Assembly (NCBI GenBank): GCA_003353785.1
Contig: PIVX01000004.1
Span: forward strand, 1 to 47,162
From: Gammaproteobacteria bacterium
GTDB lineage: Bacteria > Pseudomonadota > Gammaproteobacteria > PIVX01
Direction: 5' to 3'
DNA length: 47,162 bases
The notes beneath the pieces are model-generated. The model was not told the DNA's origin, made no database searches, and worked only from the letters and a program-made list of their open reading frames with translations. Shown here one piece after another: positions 8,544-19,857 of this stretch. Numbering within the stretch: position 1 is the first letter of the stretch; each line of letters opens with the position of its first letter. A program made the translations under genes and the position numbers.

Positions 8544-8900
8544 ATGTTAGTACTTTATTTTCCCATATTGGTTTTTTTAGTAGCAGGTTTTGGTTTAGGG
8601 ATGGCATTAATTGTTACAGGGCATGTAATTAATAGACCAAGACCAAATGCTCAAAAGAATTCTCCTTATGAATGTGGATTTCCTCCATTTGAAGATGCTA
8701 GAAAGCCTTTTGACGTTCGATTCTATTTAGTTGCTATTTTATTTATTATTTTTGATTTAGAAACGGCATTTTTATTTCCATGGGCGGTAGTTTTTAAACA
8801 TCTTCCTTTTGTCGGTATTATTTCTATGGCGTTATTTTTAAGTCTATTAATAGTTGGATTCGCTTACGAATGGTTAAAAGGAGCATTGGAATGGGAGTAA
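8544..8900 (+). CDS. nuoA: NADH-quinone oxidoreductase subunit A
   Basis: Small membrane subunit of complex I beside the quinone channel. It has three transmembrane helices and the conserved loop [20 protein letters not shown] with [14 protein letters not shown], whose acidic residues are typical. I chose ATG at 8544 (118 residues). A longer in-frame start at 8439 would lie inside tRNA-Leu and add a non-homologous extension. Overlaps nuoB by ten bases. First of fourteen contiguous nuo genes. Confidence 0.96.
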   Translation: MLVLYFPILVFLVAGFGLGMALIVTGHVINRPRPNAQKNSPYECGFPPFEDARKPFDVRFYLVAILFIIFDLETAFLFPWAVVFKHLPFVGIISMALFLSLLIVGFAYEWLKGALEWE

Positions 8901-9370
8901 ATACAGATTTCCAACAGCAGGGTTTTTTAACAACTACAGTTGATAATTTATTTGGTTGGGCAAAAAGTGGTTCTGTTTGGCCAGTATCATTTGGTTTAGC
9001 TTGTTGTGCTGTAGAAATGATGCATGCAGGGGCATCAAGATATGATTTAGATCGATTTGGAATGTTTTTTAGACCTAGCCCAAGACAATCAGATGTGATG
9101 ATAGTGGCTGGAACTTTATGTAATAAGATGGCTCCGGCATTACGTCTTGTCTATGATCAAATGCCTGAGCCAAAATGGGTAGTTTCTATGGGGTCGTGTG
9201 CTAATGGTGGAGGTTATTATCATTACTCTTATTCAGTAGTTAGAGGTTGTGATCGTATAGTACCAGTTGATATATATGTTCCAGGATGTCCTCCTACAGC
9301 TGAAGCATTGTTATATGGAATATTACAATTACAAAATAAGATCAGACACTCTAAAACTATAAATCGCTGA
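8891..9370 (+). CDS. nuoB: NADH-quinone oxidoreductase subunit B (cluster N2 subunit)
   Basis: Peripheral-arm subunit carrying the terminal [4Fe-4S] cluster N2, which reduces quinone. The ligands are visible: the vicinal pair in [11 protein letters not shown], Cys in [13 protein letters not shown] and Cys in [12 protein letters not shown]. The start at 8891 (159 residues, MGVNTDF) is preferred over the in-frame ATG at 8870 because GGAG lies about eight bases before it and it gives the family length. It overlaps the nuoA stop. Confidence 0.97.
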   Translation: MGVNTDFQQQGFLTTTVDNLFGWAKSGSVWPVSFGLACCAVEMMHAGASRYDLDRFGMFFRPSPRQSDVMIVAGTLCNKMAPALRLVYDQMPEPKWVVSMGSCANGGGYYHYSYSVVRGCDRIVPVDIYVPGCPPTAEALLYGILQLQNKIRHSKTINR

Positions 9371-9371
9371 T

Positions 9372-10058
9372 ATGCAAAATATAGAATTAATAAATTTAGT
9401 TAATAAATATCTAGCAGATGAAGTAATAGATTTAACAGAAGATTGTCAGGAATTAACTTTAGTTATTAATAGTGCTGATATATTAAGTGTTGCTGATATT
9501 TTGAAGAATTCTCCTTTTAATTTTAACATGCTAATGGATATTTGCGGAGTGGACTATTTACATTATGGGTTATCTGATTGGGAAACTGATAGTGCAACTA
9601 GTATTGGTTTTGCAAGAGGAATTGAAAGATTATCTAAAAAAAATCTTAAATTGATCCAAAAAGATAAGCGTTATGGATGCATATATCATTTACAATCACT
9701 TAAATATAATACTAGGATCCGTATAAAAACATTTTTACCTGAACAACAGCCTGTTATTGATTCAGTAACTGAAATTTGGAATGCTGCTAATTGGTATGAG
9801 CGTGAAGCATTCGATTTATATGGGATATTATTTAATAATCATCCTGATCTAAGGAGGATATTAACGGATTATGGATTTGTCCATCATCCTTTTAGAAAAG
9901 ATTTTCCCTTAAGTGGTTATTTGGAGATGAGATATGATGGTGCAACTAGTAAAGTTATCTATGAACCTGTTGATATTGATGAACGTGAGATAATACCGAA
10001 AATATTTCGTGATGATACAAGGTATATAAATACATCTGAAGAAGTAAATAATGAATAA
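9372..10058 (+). CDS. nuoC: NADH-quinone oxidoreductase subunit C
   Basis: 30-kDa peripheral-arm subunit with the signature [30 protein letters not shown] and the downstream [11 protein letters not shown]. It is a separate gene of 228 residues, not fused to nuoD as in E. coli. It begins one base after the nuoB stop and overlaps nuoD by eight bases. Confidence 0.97.
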   Translation: MQNIELINLVNKYLADEVIDLTEDCQELTLVINSADILSVADILKNSPFNFNMLMDICGVDYLHYGLSDWETDSATSIGFARGIERLSKKNLKLIQKDKRYGCIYHLQSLKYNTRIRIKTFLPEQQPVIDSVTEIWNAANWYEREAFDLYGILFNNHPDLRRILTDYGFVHHPFRKDFPLSGYLEMRYDGATSKVIYEPVDIDEREIIPKIFRDDTRYINTSEEVNNE

Positions 10059-11304
10059 AAAAATTAACCAGACAATTAATTTTGGTCCTCAGCATCCTGC
10101 TGCTCACGGAGTGCTTAGGATAGTTATGGAATTAGATGGTGAGGTTGTAGTGAAAACTGATCCGCACATAGGACTTTTGCATAGAGCAACTGAGAAATTA
10201 GCCGAAACTAAAATATACAATCAAAATATTGGATACATGGATAGGTTGGATTATGTTTCTATGATGTGTAATGAGCATGGCTATGTGCTGGCTATTGAGA
10301 AATTATTGAATGTCAAAATTCCTATTAGAGCCCAGTATATTAGAGTTATGTTTGACGAAATAACTAGGATCTTAAATCATCTATTATGGTTGGGAGCTAC
10401 TGCTATTGATATTGGAGCTATGACAGTATTTTTATACTGTTTTCGTGAGCGCGAGGAATTATTTGATTGTTATGAAGCGGCTTCAGGTGCTAGGATGCAT
10501 GCGAATTATTATCGTGCTGGGGGGGTTGTTAGAGATCTACCTAATGAGATGCCTAAATATAAATATAATAAGTGGCAATCAAAAAAAATGATAGACTCTC
10601 TAAATAAAAATCGTCAAGGTAGTTTATTAGATTTTATTTGGGATTTTACTGAAAGATTTCCTCAGAAAGTTGATGAGTATGAAACTTTATTGACAGATAA
10701 CAGAATTTGGAAAATAAGAAATGTAAATATTGGGGTAATTGAACCAGATAGGGCGATTGCACTTGGTTTTACAGGCCCAATGTTAAGAGGTAGTGGAGTT
10801 GCTTGGGATCTTCGTAGAAAACAGCCATATGCTATTTATAAAAAATTAAATTTTAAAATTCCTGTTGGAACAAATGGTGATTGCTATGACCGTTACCTTG
10901 TGCGAGTAGAGGAAATGAGGCAATCAAATATAATAATTCGTCAATGTGTAGAATGGCTGAAGAAGAATTCTGGTCCAGTTATGGTGGATAACTCTAAGAT
11001 AGTACCTCCTAAAAAAGATAAGCTCAAAAGTAATATGGAGGCGCTTATTCACCACTTTAAGCTATTTTCTGAAGGTTATACGTTGCCAGTAGGAGAAGTG
11101 TATGCAGCAGTGGAAGCACCAAAAGGTGAATTTGGTATATACTTGGTTTCTGATGGATCTAATAAACCTTACAGATTAAAAATTCGTGCTCCTGGTTTTG
11201 CTCATTTAGCTGGTTTTGATGAAATGGTTCGAGGACATATGCTTGCGGATGCTGTTTCTATATTAGCTAGCCAAGATATCGTATTGGGGGAAATAGATAG
11301 ATGA
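10051..11304 (+). CDS. nuoD: NADH-quinone oxidoreductase subunit D
   Basis: 49-kDa subunit that with NuoB forms the quinone-reduction site. The N-terminus has [12 protein letters not shown], the quinone-site His loop, followed by [14 protein letters not shown] and the conserved [11 protein letters not shown] with its quinone-binding Tyr. The C-terminus ends in DIVLGEIDR as in the family. 417 residues, full length. Overlaps nuoE by four bases (ATGA). Confidence 0.98.
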   Translation: MNKKINQTINFGPQHPAAHGVLRIVMELDGEVVVKTDPHIGLLHRATEKLAETKIYNQNIGYMDRLDYVSMMCNEHGYVLAIEKLLNVKIPIRAQYIRVMFDEITRILNHLLWLGATAIDIGAMTVFLYCFREREELFDCYEAASGARMHANYYRAGGVVRDLPNEMPKYKYNKWQSKKMIDSLNKNRQGSLLDFIWDFTERFPQKVDEYETLLTDNRIWKIRNVNIGVIEPDRAIALGFTGPMLRGSGVAWDLRRKQPYAIYKKLNFKIPVGTNGDCYDRYLVRVEEMRQSNIIIRQCVEWLKKNSGPVMVDNSKIVPPKKDKLKSNMEALIHHFKLFSEGYTLPVGEVYAAVEAPKGEFGIYLVSDGSNKPYRLKIRAPGFAHLAGFDEMVRGHMLADAVSILASQDIVLGEIDR

Positions 11305-11813
11305 TCAAGAAACAAAAAAAATATGTACTTCCAGAAAATTTGCAAAATAAAATTGATGAAAATTTAAAAAAATATCCATCAGATCATAGGCAGTCAGCTA
11401 TATTATATGCTTTAAGATTAACCCAAAATGACAATGGAGGTTGGATTAGGGAACAGCACATGCGTGCAGTAGCAGATTACCTAAAGATAGATTATATTGC
11501 TGTATATGAAGTTGCTACATTTTATTCAATGCTAAAACTTAAACCTGTTGGAAAATCTTTAGTAAGTGTTTGTGATAATATATCTTGTAAATTGAAAGGT
11601 GCAGATAATTTATTATCTTTCATTGAAGAATATTTGCAGATCAAAACAGGAGAAACAACCAGTGACGGTTTGATTACTTTAGAAAGGGCAGAATGTTTAG
11701 GAGCGTGTGTTAATGCACCATCAATGATTGTTAATGATGAATATCAAGAAAACCTGACAAAAGATAAAGTCCAGCAAATATTAGATAATCTATCGAATGG
11801 AGATAATCATTAA
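11301..11813 (+). CDS. nuoE: NADH-quinone oxidoreductase subunit E (24 kDa, [2Fe-2S] N1a)
   Basis: Thioredoxin-fold subunit of the NADH dehydrogenase module. The four [2Fe-2S] ligands are in [10 protein letters not shown] and [11 protein letters not shown]. An N-terminal helical bundle with [17 protein letters not shown] precedes them. 170 residues. The stop TAA abuts the nuoF ATG directly. Confidence 0.97.
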   Translation: MIKKQKKYVLPENLQNKIDENLKKYPSDHRQSAILYALRLTQNDNGGWIREQHMRAVADYLKIDYIAVYEVATFYSMLKLKPVGKSLVSVCDNISCKLKGADNLLSFIEEYLQIKTGETTSDGLITLERAECLGACVNAPSMIVNDEYQENLTKDKVQQILDNLSNGDNH

Positions 11814-13085
11814 ATGGCTAATGAAGTATGTTTTAGAACATTATCTTTAGAGGATCCGACTAGTCTTAGTACTTATGAAAGTATAGGAGGGTATTCGACT
11901 TGGAAAAGTATAATTAAGGGAGAGTTAACTGCGATTAATATAGTAGAAGAGCTAAAAAAATCTTGTCTTCGAGGTAGAGGAGGAGCTGGTTTTCCTACAG
12001 GATTGAAATGGAGCTTTTTGAATAAAGATATTCCTGGTCAAAAATATGTTGTGTGTAACTCTGATGAAGGTGAGCCTGGTACATGTAAGGATCGTGATAT
12101 TATGCGTTACAACCCACATCAAGTCATCGAAGGACTTGCTATTGCTGGATTCGCGATGGGTGCTGATACAGGATATAACTATCTAAGAGGTGAATATATA
12201 GAGCCTTTTAGCGTTATGGAGCATGCGCTTGGTGAGGCATATAGTGCTGGATTACTTGGTAAGGGTGTTATGGGATCTAGTATTACATTTAATTTATATA
12301 ATCATCTTGGTGCTGGTTCTTATATCTGTGGTGAGGAAACGGCCTTATTAAATTCTTTGGAGGGAGGTAGAGGATTACCTAGATTTAAACCTCCATTCCC
12401 AGCTAATTTTGGTTTGTATGGTAAACCTACTACAGTTAATAATACGGAATCATTTGCCTCTGTTCCAGTAATACTAGAGAAAGGTGCAAAATGGTTCTTA
12501 GAATTAGGAACAGATAATAGTGGGGGAACAAAAATATTTTCAGTTAGTGGGCATGTTATGAAACCAGGTAACTTTGAAGTGGGGCTTGGGATCCCTTTTG
12601 CAGATTTATTAAGTATGGCTGGAGGATTAGCAACTGATAGAACCTTAAAAGCTGTTATTCCAGGAGGAAGTTCAATGAAAATTTTGGCCGGTGAAATCAT
12701 GATGCAGGTTAATATGGACTACGATAGTCTACGAAATGCAGGTTCATCTTTAGGCTCAGGAGCTGTAATTATTATGGATGACACTACCTGTATGGTTTCT
12801 GTACTGTTGCGTTTAGCTGAGTTTTATCATGATGAGTCTTGTGGGCAATGTTCTCCTTGTCGAGAAGGTACTGGATGGTTAGTGAAGATATTAAATAGAA
12901 TTATTAAAGGTCAGGGTAAAAAAGGTGATCTGGATACTTTGGTAAATATTGCCAATAATATAGAAGGTAGAACTATCTGTGCTTTTGGTGAGGCTGTTGC
13001 TTGGCCAATCCAAAGCTTTATTGATAATTTTCATGACGAGTTTGCTTTTTTCGTTAAAGAAGGACATTCAATGATAATTAATTAG
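11814..13085 (+). CDS. nuoF: NADH-quinone oxidoreductase subunit F (FMN, NADH and cluster N3)
   Basis: 51-kDa NADH-oxidising subunit. The FMN/NADH-binding glycine loop reads LRGRGGAGFPTGLKW, followed by VCNSDEGEPGTCKDRDI and GAGSYICGEETALL. Cluster N3 ligands are in ESCGQCSPCREGTGW plus the later Cys in GRTICAFGEA. 423 residues, full length. It starts immediately after nuoE; nuoG follows after twelve bases. Confidence 0.98.
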   Translation: MANEVCFRTLSLEDPTSLSTYESIGGYSTWKSIIKGELTAINIVEELKKSCLRGRGGAGFPTGLKWSFLNKDIPGQKYVVCNSDEGEPGTCKDRDIMRYNPHQVIEGLAIAGFAMGADTGYNYLRGEYIEPFSVMEHALGEAYSAGLLGKGVMGSSITFNLYNHLGAGSYICGEETALLNSLEGGRGLPRFKPPFPANFGLYGKPTTVNNTESFASVPVILEKGAKWFLELGTDNSGGTKIFSVSGHVMKPGNFEVGLGIPFADLLSMAGGLATDRTLKAVIPGGSSMKILAGEIMMQVNMDYDSLRNAGSSLGSGAVIIMDDTTCMVSVLLRLAEFYHDESCGQCSPCREGTGWLVKILNRIIKGQGKKGDLDTLVNIANNIEGRTICAFGEAVAWPIQSFIDNFHDEFAFFVKEGHSMIIN

Positions 13086-13097
13086 AGTGAGTTATTT

Positions 13098-15437
13098 ATG
13101 GTAAAGATAGTTATAGATGGCCATGAATTACAAGCATCTGCAGGAGATATGATTATAGAAGTAGCTGATGCTGCAGATATTTATATTCCGAGATTCTGTT
13201 ATCATAAAAAGCTATCAATAGCAGCAAATTGTCGGATGTGCCTAGTAGATGTTGCTAATAATGGCAAAAGTTTACCGGCATGTGCTACACCTGTTGTAGA
13301 AGGAATGCAAATTTCGACAAAGTCGGCAAAAGCATTATATTCTCAAAGATCGGTAATGGAGTTTTTACTTATTAATCATCCATTAGATTGTCCTATATGT
13401 GATCAAGGAGGAGAATGTGAATTACAAGATCTTTCTATGGGATATGGTTGGGATAGTTCTAAATTTACAGAAGAAAAAAGAGTAGTTGCGGATTATAATA
13501 TCGGACCGTTTATTACTACTAACATGACAAGATGTATTCACTGTACACGGTGTATACGGTTTGGCAAAGAGATCGCTGGAGTACAGGATCTGGGGTTAAT
13601 AAATCGTGGAGATGATGTAGAAGTAAGAACATATGTTGATGAGACAGTTAAATCAAATTTATCTGGAAATTTAATTGATATTTGTCCAGTAGGAGCTCTT
13701 AATTCAAAACCTTATGCCTTTCAAGCTAGAAGCTGGGAATTAAAAAGTACTGCTTCAATTGCTCCACATGATTGCCTTGGAGCAAATATATTTTTACATA
13801 CTAGAGAACAAAAAATTTTTAGAGTGGTATCAAAAGATAATCAACAAGTGAATGATATATGGCTCTCTGATAGAGATCGCTTTAGTTATTTAGGGATCCA
13901 ACATTCTGAGCGTTTACCAAAGCCGTATTTTAAAGAAAGTAATGGGTGGATTGAGAAAAACTGGCACGATGCTCTTACTCTAACATCAGCAAAATTAAAA
14001 ATTAATATTGATAAGTACACTCCAAAACAAGTAGCTGGAATTATTTCTCCAAATTCTACTTTTGAGGAGCTATATCTTTTTAACAAATTGATTCGTGCTC
14101 TTGGAACAAATAACATAGATCATAGGATCCGTGAGCAAGATTTTTCTGATCAAGAATTTCAACCATTGTCACCAACAAGTATGATGTCAGCTGATGATTT
14201 ACAAACAAGTGATGGGATTTTAATTGTTGGATCAAATATAGGTGTAGAACAACCATTATTAACAATTGATATTAAATCTGCTATAGGAAATGGAGCAAAA
14301 ATATATGTAATTAATCCTATTGATCATAAATTTAATTTTGATATTGCAGAAAAAATTATCGTAAATAGTGCACTACTTCCTCAGCTTTTAGCTGTAATGG
14401 GTCAATATGATGGTTTGCCTGGAGAATTAGCCAATTCTATAGTAAATGAGGCACGAAGTATCTTTGCCAGTTTAGCTAATTGCAAGAAAGTATCGATTGT
14501 AACGGGTGCTCACTTATATCAGCATAAACATGCATCTACGATGAGAGTTCTACTAATAGAATTGCAAAAACAATTATCTGCTAAACTTATGTACTTAACC
14601 CAAGGAGCAAATAGTACAGGAGCTTGGCTTGCTGGTTGTATTCCTCATAGAACTACAGCTGGGGAAATTGTCAGTTCAAATGGTTTAAGTGCACTGGATA
14701 GTTTTAAAGAAAATCTACAAACTTATATCTTATTTGGCATAGAGCCAGAACTTGATTGTCTATATCCTGGCAATGCTATGAATGCTTTAAAACAGGCATC
14801 TTTAGTGATAGTTTGTAGCCCATATATTACAGAACAAATGCTAGGATATGCTGATATAGTTTTACCAATAGCAACTTTTGCTGAGACCGATGGAACTTAC
14901 ATTAATTTATTTGGTAGTAAACAAAAAACAAGTCCAGCAATTTTACCAATATATGATTGTAAGCCAGGTTGGGAAGTACTAAGAGATTTGGGAAATTCCC
15001 TGGATATTGCTGGGATGGAATATCAGTCTAATCAAGAAGTGTATCAAGAAGTGACAGATGTTTTACAACAAACTAAATATAGTAATAGATCAAACCTAAA
15101 TAAAACTACTAAGAGTTTAAAATTTGTATCTCAATCTGCAGATCTGAATTTATTATTAGAATGGCCGGAAAATTCTGTAGATTGTATAACAAGACGTAGT
15201 TATGCTTTGCAGCAAGCAAATACATTTTCTAAGCCTCTAGCATATATTAATCCAGAGGATGCTGATAGATTATCTCTTATTGATGGAGAACAAATTATAC
15301 TAGTACAACAAGTATGTGAGTTCCCACTTACTCTATCAGTAGAGCAATATGTACCAAAAAATTGTTTGTATATTCCACTGGGGATAGAAGCGACAAGTAA
15401 TTTAACTGAAGGAAAGATAGAAATTAAGAAATGCTAA
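13098..15437 (+). CDS. nuoG: NADH-quinone oxidoreductase subunit G (75 kDa)
   Basis: Iron-sulfur electron wire of the peripheral arm with a molybdopterin-oxidoreductase-like C-terminal body. The N-terminal [2Fe-2S] domain has [15 protein letters not shown] and LPACATPV. Next come the His/Cys3 cluster motif [17 protein letters not shown] and [14 protein letters not shown] with a later CPVGAL for the following [4Fe-4S] cluster. The remaining ~550 residues are the catalytically silent Mo-type domain. 779 residues. Its end overlaps nuoH by seven bases. Confidence 0.97.
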   Translation: MVKIVIDGHELQASAGDMIIEVADAADIYIPRFCYHKKLSIAANCRMCLVDVANNGKSLPACATPVVEGMQISTKSAKALYSQRSVMEFLLINHPLDCPICDQGGECELQDLSMGYGWDSSKFTEEKRVVADYNIGPFITTNMTRCIHCTRCIRFGKEIAGVQDLGLINRGDDVEVRTYVDETVKSNLSGNLIDICPVGALNSKPYAFQARSWELKSTASIAPHDCLGANIFLHTREQKIFRVVSKDNQQVNDIWLSDRDRFSYLGIQHSERLPKPYFKESNGWIEKNWHDALTLTSAKLKINIDKYTPKQVAGIISPNSTFEELYLFNKLIRALGTNNIDHRIREQDFSDQEFQPLSPTSMMSADDLQTSDGILIVGSNIGVEQPLLTIDIKSAIGNGAKIYVINPIDHKFNFDIAEKIIVNSALLPQLLAVMGQYDGLPGELANSIVNEARSIFASLANCKKVSIVTGAHLYQHKHASTMRVLLIELQKQLSAKLMYLTQGANSTGAWLAGCIPHRTTAGEIVSSNGLSALDSFKENLQTYILFGIEPELDCLYPGNAMNALKQASLVIVCSPYITEQMLGYADIVLPIATFAETDGTYINLFGSKQKTSPAILPIYDCKPGWEVLRDLGNSLDIAGMEYQSNQEVYQEVTDVLQQTKYSNRSNLNKTTKSLKFVSQSADLNLLLEWPENSVDCITRRSYALQQANTFSKPLAYINPEDADRLSLIDGEQIILVQQVCEFPLTLSVEQYVPKNCLYIPLGIEATSNLTEGKIEIKKC

Positions 15438-16489
15438 TGTATGATATTTTAAGTAATTTTTTTACAGGAGATCTGCTCCATGTAGTTTGGATAGGCTTTT
15501 TGTCAGGATGTATTATTATTCCATTACTATTATCAGTTGCTTATCTTTCATATGCTGAAAGGAAAGTCATTGGCTATATTCAAGGGCGTATTGGCCCCAA
15601 TAGAGTAGGGATATATGGTTTGTTGCAACCATTTGCTGATTTATTTAAATTGGTAGGAAAAGAGATTATCAATCCTACTCGTTCGAATACTTTCTTATTT
15701 ATAGTTGCTCCAGTATTAACTTTAGCACCAGCAATTATTGCATGGGCAGTGATCCCATTTGATCTTGGGATGGCTTTGGCTGATATTAATGCTGGGGTCT
15801 TGTTTATTTTTGCCATGAGTTCATTTGGAGTATATGGGGTTTTGATCGCTGGATGGGCCTCGAATTCTAAGTATGCTTTACTTGGAGCAATGCGCTCGGC
15901 TGCACAGACTATATCATATGAGATAGCTATGGGATTTTCACTTGTTGGAGTCTTAATGGCATCGGGTAGTATGAATTTACAAAAAATTGTTCTAGCACAA
16001 GATGGATGTTTAATTAATTGGTTTGTTTGGCCTTTAATGCCATTATTCTTGGTATTCTGGATAGCTGGGATCGCTGAAACTAATCGTGCCCCGTTTGATG
16101 TGGCTGAAGGAGAGTCAGAGATTGTTGCAGGATTTCACGTCGAATATTCTGGGACTGCATTTGCAGTGTTCTTTTTAGCTGAATATGCAAATATGATTTT
16201 GATAGGTGTTTTGACATCCATTTTTTTCCTAGGAGGGTGGTTATCTCCTTTTAAAGGATTGCCTATCTTAGAAGATTTATTCATATTTGTTCCAGGGACT
16301 ATATGGTTATTTGTTAAGACTGGGCTTTTTCTATTTGTTTATTTGTGGATAAGGGCGACATTCCCACGTTATAGATATGATCAAATAATGCGTCTTGGTT
16401 GGAAGGTTCTGATCCCAACAACTTTAGTATGGATAATAGTGCTGGGATTTATGATCAAATTTGAAATTAGTCCTTGGTTCAGGGTTTAA
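15431..16489 (+). CDS. nuoH: NADH-quinone oxidoreductase subunit H
   Basis: Eight-helix membrane subunit that joins the peripheral arm to the proton pumps and forms the quinone chamber. Hallmarks are [20 protein letters not shown], the E-rich loop [20 protein letters not shown], and a C-terminal [13 protein letters not shown]. 352 residues. ATG at 15431 overlaps nuoG; a second ATG two codons later is equally possible. Confidence 0.97.
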   Translation: MLMYDILSNFFTGDLLHVVWIGFLSGCIIIPLLLSVAYLSYAERKVIGYIQGRIGPNRVGIYGLLQPFADLFKLVGKEIINPTRSNTFLFIVAPVLTLAPAIIAWAVIPFDLGMALADINAGVLFIFAMSSFGVYGVLIAGWASNSKYALLGAMRSAAQTISYEIAMGFSLVGVLMASGSMNLQKIVLAQDGCLINWFVWPLMPLFLVFWIAGIAETNRAPFDVAEGESEIVAGFHVEYSGTAFAVFFLAEYANMILIGVLTSIFFLGGWLSPFKGLPILEDLFIFVPGTIWLFVKTGLFLFVYLWIRATFPRYRYDQIMRLGWKVLIPTTLVWIIVLGFMIKFEISPWFRV

Positions 16490-16497
16490 GGAATTTT

Positions 16498-16998
16498 ATG
16501 AAAGGCATGTTTAAATATATGTTATTTTGTGTTAAGTGCTTCACTCTATGGGAGCTGCTTAAAGGTTTATTTATAACTCTAAAATATCTTTTTAAACCTA
16601 AAATTACTATACAGTACCCTGAAGCTAAAACGCCAATATCGGATCGTTTTAGAGGTCTCTTAGCGTTAAGAAGGTATGAAGATGGCAGTGAAAGGTGTAT
16701 TGCATGTAAATTATGTGAATATGTTTGTCCCGCAAGAGCGATTGTAATTGAATCTAAACAAAGTGAAGATGGTAGCAGGAGGACTACTAAATATGATATT
16801 GATATGTTTAAGTGCATTAATTGTGGATTATGTGAAGAGGCTTGTCCAGTAGATGCAGTTGTGGTAACACCTGTGCAGCACTACCATATGCAGGAAAGAG
16901 GAGAGAATATTATGACTAAAGAGAAATTATTGAAGGTAGGTGATATGTATGAGCATGATTTACAAAAACGTATTTCAAATAATAATGGGGATAGGTAG
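16498..16998 (+). CDS. nuoI: NADH-quinone oxidoreductase subunit I (2x[4Fe-4S])
   Basis: TYKY subunit carrying clusters N6a and N6b. Two ferredoxin motifs are intact: [12 protein letters not shown] and [15 protein letters not shown] at 16498 is preceded by AAGGAA and gives 166 residues. A TTG start at 16474 would overlap nuoH without a ribosome binding site. Confidence 0.97.
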   Translation: MKGMFKYMLFCVKCFTLWELLKGLFITLKYLFKPKITIQYPEAKTPISDRFRGLLALRRYEDGSERCIACKLCEYVCPARAIVIESKQSEDGSRRTTKYDIDMFKCINCGLCEEACPVDAVVVTPVQHYHMQERGENIMTKEKLLKVGDMYEHDLQKRISNNNGDR

Positions 16999-17004
16999 TT
17001 TATT

Positions 17005-17580
17005 ATGTTACTGAATTATCTATTTTTCATTTTTGCATCTATTACAGTTGGTTGTAGTTTAATGATGATTTTGACAAAAAACCCAGTAAAATGCGCTTTA
17101 TTTTTAGTTGTCACATTTATTTCTAGTGCTGGTGTATGGCTATTAGCTGGTGCTGAGTTTTTGGCTCTAGTATTGATTTTAGTATATGTGGGAGCCGTAA
17201 TGACTATGTTTTTGTTTGTGGTAATGATGATAAATATAGATCAAGTAGAAAGTTTTAAGCCAAAAATATGGAGATATTTTTTAGTCTCAATGACTATGAT
17301 AGGAGGAATAGCATATTGTATGTATCTTGCAATTAAAGAAACCCAGCTTGTTGGCAGAACGGTTCTAGATCGGGAAGTAATTGATAACGTGTCTGCAATA
17401 GGCATGAAGCTATATACAGAATTTGGTTATTCTTTTGTGATCTCAGGTATTTTGTTATTAACTGCTATTGTTGCAAGTATTGCTTTAGTTTATAGAGCTC
17501 CACAAAATCGCAAGGTTCAGAATGTTAAAGAACAAATGCAGACTAAAAAATCAGATAGATTAAAATTAATAGATTTATAG
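17005..17580 (+). CDS. nuoJ: NADH-quinone oxidoreductase subunit J
   Basis: Five-helix membrane subunit of complex I. The conserved TM3 region LALVLILVYVGAVMTMFLFV includes the pi-bulge helix involved in coupling. 191 residues with a basic, poorly conserved tail. Six bases after nuoI and nine before nuoK. Confidence 0.95.
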   Translation: MLLNYLFFIFASITVGCSLMMILTKNPVKCALFLVVTFISSAGVWLLAGAEFLALVLILVYVGAVMTMFLFVVMMINIDQVESFKPKIWRYFLVSMTMIGGIAYCMYLAIKETQLVGRTVLDREVIDNVSAIGMKLYTEFGYSFVISGILLLTAIVASIALVYRAPQNRKVQNVKEQMQTKKSDRLKLIDL

Positions 17581-17589
17581 AGGTTAGAT

Positions 17590-17895
17590 ATGATCCCATT
17601 AGAATATTATATTTATTTAAGTTCAGTAATGTTTGCTATTAGTTTAACTGGAATAATATTGCATAGAAGAAATGTTATTTTTCTATTAATGTGTATAGAA
17701 CTTATGTTATTAGCTGCAAATACTAATTTTATTGCATTCTCTGAGAGTATTTCTGAAATCTCAGGTGAAATATTTGTATTTTTTGTGCTGACAGTTGCTG
17801 CTGCTGAAGCTGCAATTGGATTGACAATAATTGTGCTTATTTATCGGCAAAAGAATAATATTGATATACAGGAACTAACAGAGTTAAAAGGATAG
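17590..17895 (+). CDS. nuoK: NADH-quinone oxidoreductase subunit K
   Basis: Three-helix subunit. The conserved membrane glutamates of the E-channel are visible in CIELMLLAANTNF and in AAAEAAIGLTIIVLIYR. 101 residues, exactly the usual length. Two bases separate it from nuoL. Confidence 0.97.
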   Translation: MIPLEYYIYLSSVMFAISLTGIILHRRNVIFLLMCIELMLLAANTNFIAFSESISEISGEIFVFFVLTVAAAEAAIGLTIIVLIYRQKNNIDIQELTELKG

Positions 17896-17897
17896 AA

Positions 17898-19850
17898 ATG
17901 TTTGGTCATCTTACTGAAATTTGCCTTGCTATATTATTGTTACCATTGTTTAGTGCGATAATTGTAGGTATTAGTGGCAGAAATATGACAATAGCGGGAG
18001 CTCATCGTATTACAACTCTAAGTGTGGGAGTAACTTTTATTTTAAGTGTGCTGCTTGCTAAATCAATATTTATAGATGATTTTTCAACATATAATGTTAA
18101 TCTTTATTCCTGGTTTTCAGGGAGGGATATTTTCCCTTTTGCTTTTCATTTAGGATTTATGATTGATGAATTGTCAGTAGTAATGTTAGTAATGGTTTCT
18201 CTGATATCATTTTTGGTGCATGTTTATAGTATAGGATATATGTCTGGAGATGAAGGTTATAAGAGATTTTTTGCTTATATTGCTTTTTTTACTTTTGCTA
18301 TGTATTTATTAGTATTAGCAAATAATTTTTTACAACTATTTATTGGCTGGGAAGGTGTAGGAGTGGCATCTTATTTATTAATTGGTTTTTGGTTCAAGAA
18401 GGAATCAGCTATCAATGGTAGTTTAAAAGCTTTTTTAGTAAATAGGGTTAGTGATTTTGGTTTTATCTTAGGTTTAGCACTGATCTTTTCTTATGTAGGA
18501 AGCCTTGATTATCAAATTATTTTTGCAAATAAATTAAGACTAGCAAATCATATAATAAATTTTGGTTCTATTGAAATTAGTGTGATCACTTTAGTTTGTC
18601 TGTTGATATTCTGGGGAGCTATGGGAAAATCAGCTCAAATGCCATTGCATGTTTGGCTTCCTGAATCAATGGAAGGTCCTACACCAATATCTGCCCTTAT
18701 TCATGCTGCAACTATGGTGACGGCTGGAGTATTCATGGTAGCAAGAATGTCTCCTTTATTCGAATTATCTGAAGTAGCATTAAGTGTTATCTTGATAATT
18801 GGTGCAACAGGGGCACTTTTTATGGGGTTGATTGCTATCGTTATGAATGATATCAAAAGAGTTGTTGCTTATTCAACGCTTTCTCAATTGGGTTATATGA
18901 TGGTAGCTATGGGTACTTCAGCATATACAGTTGGAATTTTTCATTTAATCACTCATGCATGTTTCAAAGCTTTGTTATTTTTAGGAGCAGGATCAGTAAT
19001 TGTAGCGATGCATCACGAGCAGGATATGACTAAAATGGGAGGGTTACGCAAATATTTACCTATTACCTATTGGACTTGTTTTATCGGTTCTCTTGCTCTA
19101 GTGGCATTGCCTCCTTTTGCTGGATTTTATTCAAAAGATATGATAATTCAAGCGGCAAAAGCAAGTAATATATTTGGTGCTGAGTATGCATATTGTTGTG
19201 TTCTATTAGGAGCATTGGTAACGGCAATCTATACATTCAGAGCTTTCTTTATGACTTTTCATGGGAAAGTTGAGCATGAAAATGTTCAAGAGCCTGGCTT
19301 TGTAATTACTGTTCCCCTGATCATATTAGCTTTTTTGTCTATAGTTATAGGATTTATATTATTTGAACCAATGTTGATTAATAATTTGTTAAAAGAACCT
19401 ATAGTTACACCGCTTCATAATACTCTTGATAGTATTACATCAAGCTTTAATGGACACTTGCCTTTTATTGGTCATGCATTTGGAACAAAAGTATTTTGGT
19501 TAACATGGCTTGGGATTTTAATAGCATTCATTTTTTATTATTTATATCCTAATTTACCAACATTTGTCTCTAATAGGTTAAGCCTGATTTATTCTATTTT
19601 AAATAACAAATACGGGTTTGATACTTTATATGAGATAATATTTGTTAGAAGTAGTAAATTTTTTGGAGATATATTAACAAAAATAGTTGATAATTTAATA
19701 ATAGATTTTACTTTAGTTGATGGTCTTGGAGTAGTGACTAATAAAATAGGTCGCTTACTAAGTAAGCTCCAAACGGGATTGGTTAGTCATTATTTATCTT
19801 TTATGATAGTTGGAACTACATTGTTATTTATATGGGTTATTTTAAGGTAA
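17898..19850 (+). CDS. nuoL: NADH-quinone oxidoreductase subunit L (antiporter-like)
   Basis: Distal proton-pumping subunit of the Mrp-antiporter type, 650 residues with about sixteen helices and the long lateral helix at the C-terminus. Motifs include IGWEGVGVASYLLIGFW with the conserved Glu, KSAQMPLHVWLPESMEGPTP with the key Lys, LIHAATMVTAGVFM, and HACFKALLFLGAGSVI. Seven bases before nuoM. Confidence 0.97.
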   Translation: MFGHLTEICLAILLLPLFSAIIVGISGRNMTIAGAHRITTLSVGVTFILSVLLAKSIFIDDFSTYNVNLYSWFSGRDIFPFAFHLGFMIDELSVVMLVMVSLISFLVHVYSIGYMSGDEGYKRFFAYIAFFTFAMYLLVLANNFLQLFIGWEGVGVASYLLIGFWFKKESAINGSLKAFLVNRVSDFGFILGLALIFSYVGSLDYQIIFANKLRLANHIINFGSIEISVITLVCLLIFWGAMGKSAQMPLHVWLPESMEGPTPISALIHAATMVTAGVFMVARMSPLFELSEVALSVILIIGATGALFMGLIAIVMNDIKRVVAYSTLSQLGYMMVAMGTSAYTVGIFHLITHACFKALLFLGAGSVIVAMHHEQDMTKMGGLRKYLPITYWTCFIGSLALVALPPFAGFYSKDMIIQAAKASNIFGAEYAYCCVLLGALVTAIYTFRAFFMTFHGKVEHENVQEPGFVITVPLIILAFLSIVIGFILFEPMLINNLLKEPIVTPLHNTLDSITSSFNGHLPFIGHAFGTKVFWLTWLGILIAFIFYYLYPNLPTFVSNRLSLIYSILNNKYGFDTLYEIIFVRSSKFFGDILTKIVDNLIIDFTLVDGLGVVTNKIGRLLSKLQTGLVSHYLSFMIVGTTLLFIWVILR

Positions 19851-19857
19851 AATTTTT

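Noticed and set aside
16474..16497. TTG start for NuoI at 16474
   Set aside because: It overlaps nuoH and lacks a ribosome binding site. ATG 16498 is preceded by AAGGAA.
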